A stretch of DNA of 64,000 nt, taken from an uncultured Oceanospirillaceae bacterium (GTDB lineage: Bacteria > Pseudomonadota > Gammaproteobacteria > Pseudomonadales > Balneatricaceae). The DNA lies in NCBI GenBank assembly GCA_937138495.1, contig CAKZPE010000008.1, forward strand, positions 1-64,000, read 5' to 3'. Each line of letters begins with the position of its first letter. Within the stretch, counting starts at the first letter, position 1. Shown here one piece after another: positions 47,605-56,378 of the stretch. A program made the translations under genes and the position numbers. Under the pieces are notes generated by a model that was not told the origin of the DNA, did no database searches, and saw nothing but the letters and a program-made list of their open reading frames with translations.

Positions 47605-48593
47605 GTGAACTCCAGTGTTGTCTGAACTGCTGCGAGAATGTCTGCCGTGTTGGGCATGTATTGCTGTTCAAGCTTGTAATAGGGCATGACGGTGTCGTAG
47701 CCGGTTACGCGTTGCACCGGCGCTTTAAGGCTAAGAAGGGCCCGCTCGGCGATGGTGGCAGAGATTTCAGCACCAACCGCGCAGCTTTTTGGGGCTTCAT
47801 GAATCACGACACAGCGGCCGGTTTTAGCAACTGACGCAAGGATAGTGTCATGGTCAAGAGGGTTCATGCAGGCAACGTCGATCACTTCGCATTCAATATC
47901 CTGCTGTTTGAGGGTATCAGCGGCTTCAAGCGTTTCCTTTATCATCGCACCCCAGCTGACAAGGGTTATGTCTTTGCCTTCTCTGAGGGTGAAGCAGGTA
48001 TCCAGAGGCAGTGCCTGACCATCATCTTTAACGGGTTGGGCACTGAGCCGGTATATGCGCTTGGGTTCCAGAAAGACCACAGGATCCGGGTTACGGATGG
48101 CTGCGAGTAAGAGGCCGTAGGCGCGGGCGGGTGAGGATGGAATTACCACTCTGATTCCGGGAATGTGCGCCAGCAGCGCTTCGGTACTTTCTGAGTGATG
48201 TTCCGGAGCGTGTATCCCACCGCCGAAGGGCGCGCGGATAACCATGGGGCAACTGAGGCGTCCGCGGGTACGGTTTCGCATCCGGGCGGCATGGCAGATC
48301 AGTTGCTCCATCGTGGGGAAGATAAACCCCATAAACTGAATCTCAGCTACAGGCTTAAGTCCCTGTGTTGCCATACCGATACTCAGGCCGGCAATCATAT
48401 TTTCTGCCAGAGGTGTATCTAATACCCGCTTCAGTCCGAAGCTTTCCCTAAGGCCTACAGTGGCGCGGAATACGCCGCCATTCGTGCCGATGTCTTCTCC
48501 GAGAACGATAACGCTTTCATCTCTGTGCATTTCAGACATCAATGCCAGGTTAACTGCTTCCACCATCGTGACGTTATGGGTTTCATGATTCAT
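47601..48593 (-). CDS. 2-oxoacid dehydrogenase E1 component, beta subunit
   Basis: A 330-residue transketolase-like subunit that pairs with E1-alpha to decarboxylate the 2-oxoacid. VIVLGEDIGTNGGVFRAT, DTPLAENMIAGLSIGMA, and QLICHAARMRNRTRG are family hallmarks, as is HHSESTEALLAHIPGIRVV. Overlaps the E1-alpha stop by 11 bp and the E2 start by 4 bp, indicating one operon. Confidence 0.92.
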   Translation of the reverse strand: MNHETHNVTMVEAVNLALMSEMHRDESVIVLGEDIGTNGGVFRATVGLRESFGLKRVLDTPLAENMIAGLSIGMATQGLKPVAEIQFMGFIFPTMEQLICHAARMRNRTRGRLSCPMVIRAPFGGGIHAPEHHSESTEALLAHIPGIRVVIPSSPARAYGLLLAAIRNPDPVVFLEPKRIYRLSAQPVKDDGQALPLDTCFTLREGKDITLVSWGAMIKETLEAADTLKQQDIECEVIDVACMNPLDHDTILASVAKTGRCVVIHEAPKSCAVGAEISATIAERALLSLKAPVQRVTGYDTVMPYYKLEQQYMPNTADILAAVQTTLEFT

Positions 48594-49674
48594 GGTGTGG
48601 CCCTCCTGTCATTCCTTTTATGACGGCACTGGTACGTTGTTCCTGAAGTGCTTTGGGCAGGTCTGCGTAGAGATAATCAAAGATGCTTTCTACCGGTTGT
48701 GTGTCCATTTCAAGATAGCGATCGACCTGTGCCTGAATGATTTGCTGAACTTCACTTAGCCAGGCCTGTTCCTGAACTTCGTCCCACCATCCGTTGGCAA
48801 CCAGATAGTTTTGCAGACGTTTCACCGGTTCTTTTTGCCAGGCGGCTTTGAGTTCATCGTTATGGCGGTAGCGGGTTGCGTCATCGGCTGTCGTATGGTC
48901 ACTTAACCGGTAACTGATCGCTTCGATAAGGGTGGCCCCTTTACCATCGCGGGCATGTTTAAGGGCACCTTCCATGGCTTCGTGAATGGCGATAACGTCA
49001 TTACCGTCAATCTGTTCACAGCGTATACCTGCTCCCAGACCTTTTTGTGCGAGTGTTTCGGCGCCGCACTGTATGCGTCGGGGAATAGAAATCGCCCATT
49101 GATTGTTATTGACGAAGAACACCACCGGTAACTGCCAGGCGCCGGCAAGGTTCAGTGCTTCAAGAAAGTCACCTTTAGAAGTGGCACCGTCACCGCAAAA
49201 ACTGACGGCTACCCGTTTTTCCCCACGGATTTTAAACGCGGTAGCAACACCGGTTGCATGCAGGCTTTGGGTGGCAATCGGGACTGCGTTGGGAAAGTCT
49301 TCTCCGTAACCGGAAGAGGCATTCCCCCGTTCATCTCCGCCCCAGTAGTTCAGAACATCGAGTATTTCCGCTCCACGGATAATTTGCAGGGAATGATTGC
49401 GGTAATAGGGCACCAGAACATCTTCTGGTTTCATCAGACCGCCGCTGACTGCGTCGATGGCTTCTGCTCCCAGCATTGAAGGGTAAGTGCCCATCTGGCC
49501 GGTGCGCTGCAGGGCAATGATCTTGGTGTCCAGTTGACGCGCCAATACCATATTACGGTAGTAGTTTTGCAGGATTTCGGGCTGTCTGGCCCAGTCGGGC
49601 AGTTCTGCAACCGGTGTGCCCTGTTCATCCAGAAAGCGGTGAAGCTGTATTTCACCCTGATATATCTGTGTCAT
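48583..49674 (-). CDS. 2-oxoacid dehydrogenase E1 component, alpha subunit
   Basis: A ~363-residue thiamine-diphosphate-binding subunit. The ThDP motif runs from FCGDGATSKGDFLEALNLAG to VFFVNNNQWAIS; the phosphorylation-loop-like stretch YRLSDHTTADDATRY is present. The family joins pyruvate and branched-chain enzymes; the neighbour leucine dehydrogenase favours branched-chain 2-oxoacids. The ATG at 49674 has AGGAG eight bases upstream and is preferred over a GTG at 49683 that touches the same site. Confidence 0.92.
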   Translation of the reverse strand: MTQIYQGEIQLHRFLDEQGTPVAELPDWARQPEILQNYYRNMVLARQLDTKIIALQRTGQMGTYPSMLGAEAIDAVSGGLMKPEDVLVPYYRNHSLQIIRGAEILDVLNYWGGDERGNASSGYGEDFPNAVPIATQSLHATGVATAFKIRGEKRVAVSFCGDGATSKGDFLEALNLAGAWQLPVVFFVNNNQWAISIPRRIQCGAETLAQKGLGAGIRCEQIDGNDVIAIHEAMEGALKHARDGKGATLIEAISYRLSDHTTADDATRYRHNDELKAAWQKEPVKRLQNYLVANGWWDEVQEQAWLSEVQQIIQAQVDRYLEMDTQPVESIFDYLYADLPKALQEQRTSAVIKGMTGGPHHES

Positions 49675-49695
49675 CTGATGCACTCCTGTGTTGTT

Positions 49696-50742
49696 TCAGG
49701 CTGCCTGAAACTGATCTGAACTGGCTCGTTGAATGATCTGTTCAGCGCGCTGATCCGCAATGTCGCTGATTACCTGGTGGCTTTGTCTGGCATCCAGATA
49801 AATATCCGATAAAGTGTCAAAAATTCCGGAAATTTTATTATCGATGGCAGCTTCGGACAGTTGCTGGTAATGCATAGCAACGAACATTAGCCCGCCGGCA
49901 TTAATCACGTAATCAGGTGCATAGAGGATATTGCGTTGCTTTAACTGCATACCGGTTGCCGGAGTATCCAGTTGGTTATTTGCTGATCCGGCAATGCTGT
50001 TGCAGCAAAGCCGTGGCAGGGTGCTGTCATTGATTACAGCACCGAGCCCGCAGGGGCTGAATACATCACAGTTGATGTCATAGATGTCATCAGGCTTACA
50101 GGTGTCAGCACCGAACTGTTGTCTGGCCTGGAACATCTTATGTTCATCTATGTCTGTGACTGTCAGGTGTGCTCCTGCCTGATGCAGTGAAGTGGCCAGG
50201 CTGAATCCTACATGCCCCAAGCCCTGAATGGCTATATGGCGTCCCTTAAGCGAATTATTGCCTGTGGTATGTTGAAGGTTGGCGCGAATGCCGGCGAATA
50301 CGCCTCTGGCGGTTGCTGGAGAAGGGTCTCCCATATGGCGGGTGCAGGATACATAAGAGGTATGCTTGGCAATATCGTCCATGTCATCTACCAGAGTGCC
50401 GCTGTCCATTGCGGTTATATACTGGCCATTCAGACTGTTGATGGCGTGACCGAAGCTTTGCATCAGGGCATGCCGGTCTTTTATGCCGTTCGGTTGAATG
50501 ATGACTGCTTTTCCGCCACCAAATGGTAAACCTGCTAATGCAGCTTTATAGCTCATGCCTTTTGCCAGCCGTATAGCGTCAGTGATGGCATCTTCGGTGG
50601 TGGAGTAGGGAATAAACCGGCAGCCGCCGAGAGCAGGGCCGCGTATTGTGCTGTGAATAGCAATAACGGCTCTTAGTTCGGTGCTAGGGTCGCTGAAAAA
50701 ATGCAGTTGTTCCAGCGCGTCGGTTTCCATTTGTTTAAACAT
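49696..50742 (-). CDS. ldh: Leucine/valine/phenylalanine dehydrogenase
   Basis: A 348-residue Glu/Leu/Phe/Val dehydrogenase that deaminates branched-chain amino acids to 2-oxoacids with NAD+. The catalytic lysine region is YKAALAGLPFGGGKAVI; the Rossmann motif is IQGLGHVGFSLA. Length and sequence fit leucine dehydrogenase rather than glutamate dehydrogenase. The ATG at 50742 follows GGAGGATC; it is the first gene of the unit, followed 21 bp later by E1-alpha. It supplies substrate for the next three gene products. The symbol follows leucine-dehydrogenase usage and is not specific. Confidence 0.9.
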   Translation of the reverse strand: MFKQMETDALEQLHFFSDPSTELRAVIAIHSTIRGPALGGCRFIPYSTTEDAITDAIRLAKGMSYKAALAGLPFGGGKAVIIQPNGIKDRHALMQSFGHAINSLNGQYITAMDSGTLVDDMDDIAKHTSYVSCTRHMGDPSPATARGVFAGIRANLQHTTGNNSLKGRHIAIQGLGHVGFSLATSLHQAGAHLTVTDIDEHKMFQARQQFGADTCKPDDIYDINCDVFSPCGLGAVINDSTLPRLCCNSIAGSANNQLDTPATGMQLKQRNILYAPDYVINAGGLMFVAMHYQQLSEAAIDNKISGIFDTLSDIYLDARQSHQVISDIADQRAEQIIQRASSDQFQAA

Positions 50743-51119
50743 GACGGGATCCTCCGTACGCATAAAACTTTGGAAATTCCGGGTTGAACTGATAAATCAA
50801 CCGGAACTGAATTTACTAGCGTTTAGTAATTGGATAGCACAGGATTCCGTAAAGTTCAGCCGACAATTGTTTATTTTATATACTGTTTTTTGGGTGAAGC
50901 ACGCTATAAACCCCGTGCTGTAAAGGCTCCGGGCGGATATAAAAAAATAATTTTCTGAGTGATTACAATCATCATGAGAAATATTGGGACTATGAATTAT
51001 CTGACATTGTCTGTTTCTGCATTTAAGGAAGACAGAACCAGAGCAGATCTGTTAAACCTTTGCAGGCATAACGTAAGAATTGTATAACCACAGGGGTTTG
51101 TGATCGCTAACATTCATAT
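50743..51119. promoter_or_regulatory. Divergent control region, leucine dehydrogenase / L,D-transpeptidase
   Basis: About 440 bp separate the two divergent starts. Near the leucine dehydrogenase side lie two inverted repeats: GGTTGA-N9-TCAACC (50782-50802) and TTACTA-N5-TAGTAA (50813-50829, extendable by AT pairs). Their position fits operators for a regulator of branched-chain amino-acid breakdown. The remainder (50840-51110) is AT-rich without a gene I can support. Confidence 0.45.
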
Positions 51120-51147
51120 TTGCGGCGAATGAACAGAGCTGTATAAT
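51120..51147 (+). promoter_or_regulatory. Likely promoter of the L,D-transpeptidase gene
   Basis: TTGCGG (51120-51125), 16 bp spacer, then a perfect TATAAT (51142-51147), 40 bp before the start codon. Confidence 0.45.
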
Positions 51148-51186
51148 TCGGACAATAAATAGCATCAGAGTCTGGTTGATTTCATA

Positions 51187-52422
51187 ATGATACAAAGATT
51201 TATTAATCAAGGAACGTCATTGCGGCGCAGGGCCAGTGTCCTGGCTTTTTGTGCCTGTTTTTCTGCGTCCGTGGTTGCTGATGAGATTACTTATGCTGAT
51301 CAGACACTGGACCGCGAAACCTTGTTGTTATCCAGCCTGGGTGATCTGCAGCAGAACCAGCTCAACGGTGCTGTTGATAAGCTGAAAGCGCTTATTGATG
51401 AACAGCCTGACTTCCGTTTGGCTCAGCTTATTTATGCCGATCTGATGGCTGCGCAGGGAGCGCCTCTGAGTACCGTCGGTAACAATAAAACTGATGCCGA
51501 TGCTAAAGCTCTGAACGGTCTGATAAAGGAAGCAAAAGCCCGGATGAATATTGCATCGGTTCGTCCTGATGCAGGACTGATTCCATCCAGCCTGGTTAAA
51601 ATGTCAGATGATCAGGAACATGTCATTGTGGTTGATATGTCCAGTTCCCGTTTATATCTTTTTGAAAATCAGCAAGGGCTGCCGGTTTTAATTAAAGATT
51701 ACTATGTTTCTTATGGCCGTGGTGGTGTTAATAAACGGGTCCGCGGTGATCTGAAAACCCCTTTAGGGGTGTATTTTACAACCAACCGCTTAACTGATGA
51801 ACAGTTACCGGCCCGTTACGGTGCCGGTGCATTGCCGATTAACTATCCTAACGTCTGGGACGTTCGTCATGGATATAATGGTAGTGGTATCTGGTTACAC
51901 GGTTCGCCAAAAGATACATTTAGCCGACCACCTCTTGCCAGTGAAGGTTGTGTGTCACTGACCAATCAGCATTTTGCTGAACTGGATTCGATCATCGACT
52001 TTAATGCAACGCCGGTTTTATTGGGCACGAACTTTGAGTGGATTGATCAGCAAAGCTGGCTGGATAAGCAGGAACGATTAGTAAAAATCGTCAATAATTG
52101 GCGGAATGACTGGCAAAGTCTGGATACGGATAAGTTTGTCAGCCATTATTCCCGGGACTTTGATAATGGTAAAGAAGACTATAAACGTTTTGTCGCGCAT
52201 AAGCGCCGGGTGAATTCGGCTAAATCATTCATTGATGTGGATATTGATAATCTGAGTTTATATCAGTATCCGGATCAGCCAGATTTATTAGTTGCATCAT
52301 TTGAACAGAGCTATAGCAGCAACAATTACAATGGTGACAGCATTAAGCGTCAGTATTGGGTTAAACAGGATGGTAAGTGGAAAATTGCTTACGAAGGTGC
52401 TCCGGGCAAAGGTATTCCCTAG
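51187..52422 (+). CDS. L,D-transpeptidase (YkuD) with C-terminal NTF2-like domain
   Basis: A 411-residue envelope protein. A signal peptide (to about residue 32, ASVVADE) precedes a helical part and the YkuD domain, with His238 in IWLHGSPK and the catalytic Cys255 in SEGCVSLTNQHF. The last ~115 residues (NNWRNDWQSLDTDKFVSHYS, QYWVKQDGKWKIAYEG) look like an NTF2/SnoaL-type domain. The layout matches the Cds6-like L,D-transpeptidases, which modify peptidoglycan or attach proteins to it. Stands alone with its own promoter and terminator. Confidence 0.9.
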   Translation: MIQRFINQGTSLRRRASVLAFCACFSASVVADEITYADQTLDRETLLLSSLGDLQQNQLNGAVDKLKALIDEQPDFRLAQLIYADLMAAQGAPLSTVGNNKTDADAKALNGLIKEAKARMNIASVRPDAGLIPSSLVKMSDDQEHVIVVDMSSSRLYLFENQQGLPVLIKDYYVSYGRGGVNKRVRGDLKTPLGVYFTTNRLTDEQLPARYGAGALPINYPNVWDVRHGYNGSGIWLHGSPKDTFSRPPLASEGCVSLTNQHFAELDSIIDFNATPVLLGTNFEWIDQQSWLDKQERLVKIVNNWRNDWQSLDTDKFVSHYSRDFDNGKEDYKRFVAHKRRVNSAKSFIDVDIDNLSLYQYPDQPDLLVASFEQSYSSNNYNGDSIKRQYWVKQDGKWKIAYEGAPGKGIP

Positions 52423-52440
52423 GCCTTAATTGTTCATATT

Positions 52441-52469
52441 AAAACCATGCTTTATGCGTGGTTTTTTTA
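52441..52469 (+). terminator. Terminator of the L,D-transpeptidase gene
   Basis: AACCATGC-TTTA-TGCGTGGTT followed by seven T residues. It touches the 3' end of the convergent DsrE-like gene. Confidence 0.88.
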
Positions 52470-52910
52470 TGGGCGAACATAAATATATCCCTGTTGCTGT
52501 AAAGCAACGATAGCCGGAAGTCCTGCCTGAACCCTGTCTTCTGATTCCGCTCCGTAAATATCTTCGATACTTACATTGAAAGCATCCAGTGTATTTCCAC
52601 AAAATAATAACTGTGCACCTTCTAATCTGAGAGTATCAAGACGTACTTGTTTTGCTTCATCAGTGCCGGCTGTCAGAAAATATTCCAGTGCTTTTCCGTG
52701 AATCATAACTTTCAGGTCGAGGTTTTCTTCTCCCAAAGCCACTATATGGTTGCTAATGTTCGTAAAAGTGGCGTTTATCCGGGAGGGGTCGGAATAGTTA
52801 ATGTGATAGATAACTTTCTGAGGTGGGTAAACCTGCTCGGCATTACTGATATTGAATATGCAGATAACTATTAGCAGGGATGTACTTAAAAAGCGGTAAA
52901 TAGCAGGCAT
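52467..52910 (-). CDS. DsrE-like periplasmic protein
   Basis: A 147-residue protein with a signal peptide (MPAIYRFLSTSLLIVICIF to ISNA). The mature part resembles the DsrE/DsrF fold: KVIYHINYSDPSRI, DLKVMIHGKALEYFL, and the single cysteine in LLFCGNTLDAF. Many periplasmic DsrE-like proteins are of unknown role; sulfur transfer via the cysteine is possible. Oddly, the ATG follows directly on seven T residues of a hairpin, with no ribosome binding site and no other usable start before the signal peptide. Confidence 0.75.
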   Translation of the reverse strand: MPAIYRFLSTSLLIVICIFNISNAEQVYPPQKVIYHINYSDPSRINATFTNISNHIVALGEENLDLKVMIHGKALEYFLTAGTDEAKQVRLDTLRLEGAQLLFCGNTLDAFNVSIEDIYGAESEDRVQAGLPAIVALQQQGYIYVRP

Positions 52911-52911
52911 A

Positions 52912-52964
52912 AAAAAACCGATAGTTGCGTTAACTTAATAACGGATAGACTATCGGTTTTTTTA
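52912..52964 (-). terminator. Terminator-like hairpin after the ompA-like gene (long loop)
   Basis: ACCGATAGT (52917-52925) and ACTATCGGT (about 52949-52957) form a stem with A/T runs on both outer sides, so it could terminate in either direction. On the minus strand it follows the OmpA-domain gene and its T-run ends exactly at the start codon of the DsrE-like gene. Confidence 0.7.
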
Positions 52965-52975
52965 CTGTCAGGGAA

Positions 52976-53593
52976 TTACTGGCTAACAGTAACCTTGTTC
53001 TGACCTTCGATGACAACTTCTACACGACGGTTAGCGCGCAGGCAGCTGATCTGGCTTGAACCTGATTCAGCGCAAGTGCGAACAGGGTCAGCTTCACCGT
53101 AGTGGTGAGAAACGATGTTAGAAGTGCTTACGCCAGCGTTAGTCAGCGCAGCTTCAACGGCCTCAACACGGCGCTCAGACAGCGCGTTGTTGTAGTTGTT
53201 GCTACCGATATCATCGGTGTAACCGCTTAAACGGATTGCGTCCAGCTTTTCCAGAGACTTCGCGTAGTTAGCGATATCGCTAACAGAATCTACTTTAGAG
53301 CTGTCGAAGGCGAAGTTAACAACAAATGATTTAGTTTCAGAAACCATCATCATTTTAGTTTTTGGCTCTTCTTTAGCCATAACAGGTGCCGGTTCTTTGG
53401 CAGGTTCGGCGCCACAGTCAACAGTACGGTCTTCAGATTTATACTCGGAAATCTGCCAGCATTCACCGGCACTTGTTTTCCAGTTAGTGTCTGAAGAGTT
53501 TACAGCGTAACCAGCATGATCGTTGTGTGCCTGGGCAACACCGGAAAGGCCCATTGCTGTGATTAAACCAGCGCACAGTGCAAGCTTTTTCAT
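52976..53593 (-). CDS. OmpA-family peptidoglycan-binding protein
   Basis: A 205-residue protein. After a signal peptide (to about VAQA, residue 22) comes a short region with two cysteines and a Pro/Ala/Lys-rich linker, then an OmpA C-terminal domain: FVVNFAFDSSKVD, IRLSGYTDDIGSNNYNNALS, ERRVEAVEAAL and LRANRRVEVVIEG. There is no beta-barrel and no lipobox. It probably sits in the periplasm bound to peptidoglycan. The DsrE-like gene follows behind a hairpin. Confidence 0.9.
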   Translation of the reverse strand: MKKLALCAGLITAMGLSGVAQAHNDHAGYAVNSSDTNWKTSAGECWQISEYKSEDRTVDCGAEPAKEPAPVMAKEEPKTKMMMVSETKSFVVNFAFDSSKVDSVSDIANYAKSLEKLDAIRLSGYTDDIGSNNYNNALSERRVEAVEAALTNAGVSTSNIVSHHYGEADPVRTCAESGSSQISCLRANRRVEVVIEGQNKVTVSQ

Positions 53594-53730
53594 TGTTATA
53601 CGTCCTTATGAGAGATCAAATAAAATCGGATACATAATAAACCGCTATGTATACCAGATTAACCTGAACAGCAGCTAAATTTATTCAAAATTGCCTTGAA
53701 AAAACAGCCACTATTACTGCGTCAAGCCGT

Positions 53731-54030
53731 TTATGGTAATACTTTTTTATAGGGTTTGACTACTACCCGCTCGTATACACCCTGATGCAGGTAAGGGTCA
53801 TCGTTGGCCCAGGCCTGCGCGGATTCCAGGGAGTTAAACTCTGCGACCACCAGGCTGCCAGTAAAGCCAGCCGGGCCCGGGTCTTCGCTGTCGATTGCAG
53901 GATGTGGTCCTGCGATTAACAGTCGGCCTTCATCTTTCAGCGCGACCAGACGTTCTACGTGAGCAGGACGTGCAGCCATGCGCTGATCAAGGGTATTTGG
54001 TTTGTCTTCGCTGATGATTGCGTAAAACAT
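53731..54030 (-). CDS. yciI: YciI family protein
   Basis: A 99-residue protein of the YciI family, a dimeric ferredoxin-like fold with a conserved His-Asp pair (PAHVERL and the downstream DP residues). Function uncertain; in some bacteria related proteins are dehalogenase-like. The start at 54030 follows GAGGAA. It lies 13 bp behind yciB, the same pairing as in many gammaproteobacteria. Confidence 0.9.
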   Translation of the reverse strand: MFYAIISEDKPNTLDQRMAARPAHVERLVALKDEGRLLIAGPHPAIDSEDPGPAGFTGSLVVAEFNSLESAQAWANDDPYLHQGVYERVVVKPYKKVLP

Positions 54031-54043
54031 GTTCTGATATTCC

Positions 54044-54592
54044 TCAGTCGCTGTTTGTAGACTCGTTTTCCAGATGTCTGGAGATATAAACACCTTGCAG
54101 AAGGATAAACAGAAAGGTTAATCCCATCATGCCAAAGAGTTTAAAGTTAACCCAGGTCTCTTCGTCCATTGTGAAAGCGACGAACAGGTTCAGGGCGCCG
54201 AGTATGATGTAGAAAATGACCCAGGCATAATTGAGCTGACGCCAGGCGTACTGTGGCAGCTGTATGGCGCTTTGCATCAGGCGCTGAATAATTGTCTTGT
54301 CGCCAATGTACTGGCTACCCAGGAAGGCTACTGCGAAGAGCCAGGTAACAACGGTAGGTTTCCACTGAATAAAGGTTTTATCCTGAAAGATAACAGTTGC
54401 CCCGCCCAACACGATTACCAGGCCAAGCGTAACCAGTTGAATCATTTCGATTTTACGGGTTTTGATCCAGGTATACAGCATCTGCAGCAGAGTGGCAGGA
54501 ATCAGGACTGCGGTCGCTAAAATAATATCGTCCGTGCTTTTGTAAACGATAAAGAAGATAATAACCGGCAGGAAATCGAGTAATAGTTTCAT
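54044..54592 (-). CDS. yciB: Inner-membrane septation protein YciB
   Basis: A 182-residue inner-membrane protein with about five hydrophobic segments, beginning [20 protein letters not shown]. Conserved family parts are [14 protein letters not shown] and [19 protein letters not shown]. YciB (IspZ/septation protein A) takes part in cell-envelope synthesis and division. The ATG at 54592 is the family start. Confidence 0.95.
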   Translation of the reverse strand: MKLLLDFLPVIIFFIVYKSTDDIILATAVLIPATLLQMLYTWIKTRKIEMIQLVTLGLVIVLGGATVIFQDKTFIQWKPTVVTWLFAVAFLGSQYIGDKTIIQRLMQSAIQLPQYAWRQLNYAWVIFYIILGALNLFVAFTMDEETWVNFKLFGMMGLTFLFILLQGVYISRHLENESTNSD

Positions 54593-54637
54593 GTGTGTTC
54601 GTCTTCGGAAAAATGCAATCAGTATAAAGTGAGCCTG

Positions 54638-55498
54638 ATGAGTTATAAACCCAATCTGGCGGAGGATTTCGCCTTTTCTGATCTTCATTGTCATTCTAAT
54701 TGTTCTGATGGCGAATTATCACCCCGTCAGTTAGTTGAACGTGCAGCAGACAAAGGTGTAAAAATTCTCGCGTTAACCGATCACGATACGATAGACGGTG
54801 TGGCTGATGCAACGCAGGCCAGCCATGACCGTTCTCTTATGCTGATTCCGGGAGTTGAGCTAACTGCACTATGGGGGAAGCGGGTCGTTCATATAGTCGG
54901 TCTGGGGTTTGATCCGGATAATCCGGAGTTGCAGATGTATTTATGCAATTTAAAAAAGATACGGGATCAGCGTGCGGAGCTGATTGCCGCCAGGCTGGTC
55001 AAAAAAGGTTGTCCGGATTTATTAGGTAAAGCGAAGGCGCTGGCAGGGGAAGGGCAAATTGGCCGTCCGCACTTTGCACAGGCAATGGTTGCCGCACGGG
55101 TGGTTGATTCACCGGCAAAGGCGTTCAGTTTATACCTGGGGGCCGGAAAACCCGGGGATATTAAAGTTGAATGGCCTGATATGTCGGATGCAATCGCCTG
55201 TTTGCATCAGGCTGGTGGGTACGCTGTATTAGCCCATCCTACAAAATATAAACTGACGTTTACTAAAATCAGGGAAATGATCGCGGCGTTCGCTGAGTCC
55301 GATGGCGATGCGGTAGAAGCAAGATATCCAGGTATTGATCCCGGCCAGACCCGGCAAATTGAAATTGCGGCGCAGCGACATGATTTATTGCTGTCAGCGG
55401 GCAGTGATTTTCATTGTACTGGTTTTAGCTGGAGTGAGCTGGGTAAATATCCTAAAATGCCTAACAGCGAAATGCATATTCTTCACCGTATACTCTGA
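54638..55498 (+). CDS. PHP-domain phosphoesterase (RNase AM, TrpH/YciV)
   Basis: A 286-residue PHP-family protein. Metal ligands are visible in FSDLHCHSNCSDG, LALTDHDTIDG, and near the end GSDFHCTGF. E. coli YciV (RNase AM) is a 5'-3' exonuclease maturing the 5' ends of rRNAs and acts on 3',5'-bisnucleotides. Divergent from yciB and followed by yciO, the E. coli neighbourhood. Confidence 0.92.
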   Translation: MSYKPNLAEDFAFSDLHCHSNCSDGELSPRQLVERAADKGVKILALTDHDTIDGVADATQASHDRSLMLIPGVELTALWGKRVVHIVGLGFDPDNPELQMYLCNLKKIRDQRAELIAARLVKKGCPDLLGKAKALAGEGQIGRPHFAQAMVAARVVDSPAKAFSLYLGAGKPGDIKVEWPDMSDAIACLHQAGGYAVLAHPTKYKLTFTKIREMIAAFAESDGDAVEARYPGIDPGQTRQIEIAAQRHDLLLSAGSDFHCTGFSWSELGKYPKMPNSEMHILHRIL

Positions 55499-55620
55499 TA
55501 TTTACTTCCCTTTTATTTACCGTTTCTTTTTTCGTCCGGCATTTGTGAGCAACTCTGTCGTTTAAGACTAATATTCAGTAGAATCGCCGGTATCTTAGAA
55601 ACCTTAGTGAAGGTCTGATC

Positions 55621-56238
55621 GTGAGCCAATTTTTCCAGATCCATCCTGATACCCCGCAAACCCGTTTAATTAAGCAGGCTGTAGAAATCATAAATAAGGG
55701 TGGCGTAATCGTTTATCCCACTGACAGCGCTTATGCACTGGGTTGCCATTTGGGGGATAAGTCAGCGTTAGAGAAAATAAAGCGTATCCGTAAACTTGAT
55801 GATAAGCATAATTTTACACTTGTATGCAGGGATTTATCCGATATTGGTACTTATGCCAAGGTTGATAACGTCGCATACCGTCTCTTAAAAGCCCATACTC
55901 CCGGCGCGTATACTTTTATTTTAAATGCGACAACGGAAGTCCCCCGGCGATTATTACATCCGAAGCGCCGGACGATTGGTTTGCGAATTCCACAGAATAA
56001 TATTGCGCTGGAGTTAATGGCGACACTGGGTGAGCCTATAATGAGTACGTCACTTATTATGCCGGGAGATGATCAGCCATTAATGGACCCATATGAAATC
56101 CGGGATCTTTTACAGCATGAGGTGGATCTGGTGATTGATGGTGGCTATTGCGGTATGGAAGCAACCTCTGTTATTAATTTAGTTGATGATGTGCCGGTCG
56201 TTGTTCGTGAAGGTGCCGGTGATATTTCTGATTTCTAA
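55621..56238 (+). CDS. yciO: YciO (Sua5/YrdC family, threonylcarbamoyl-AMP synthase-like)
   Basis: A 205-residue Sua5/YrdC-fold protein. The N-terminal IINKGGVIVYPTDSAYALGC and KIKRIRKLDDKHNFTLVCRD form the nucleotide site; SLIMPGD follows. YciO makes threonylcarbamoyl-adenylate only weakly compared with TsaC, and its true role is unclear. The GTG start follows AAGG. Confidence 0.92.
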   Translation: MSQFFQIHPDTPQTRLIKQAVEIINKGGVIVYPTDSAYALGCHLGDKSALEKIKRIRKLDDKHNFTLVCRDLSDIGTYAKVDNVAYRLLKAHTPGAYTFILNATTEVPRRLLHPKRRTIGLRIPQNNIALELMATLGEPIMSTSLIMPGDDQPLMDPYEIRDLLQHEVDLVIDGGYCGMEATSVINLVDDVPVVVREGAGDISDF

Positions 56239-56378
56239 ATATATGGTCTTATACTAAACTGGAGTTATTAGCGGTTAAGTGTAAAAGTGGTGTTATTTTA
56301 TTGATATATTCTTGAAAATATATGTTCAATGGAAAATAATATAAATCGTTTTGTTTAGTATATCTTTGGATGGTGAAA

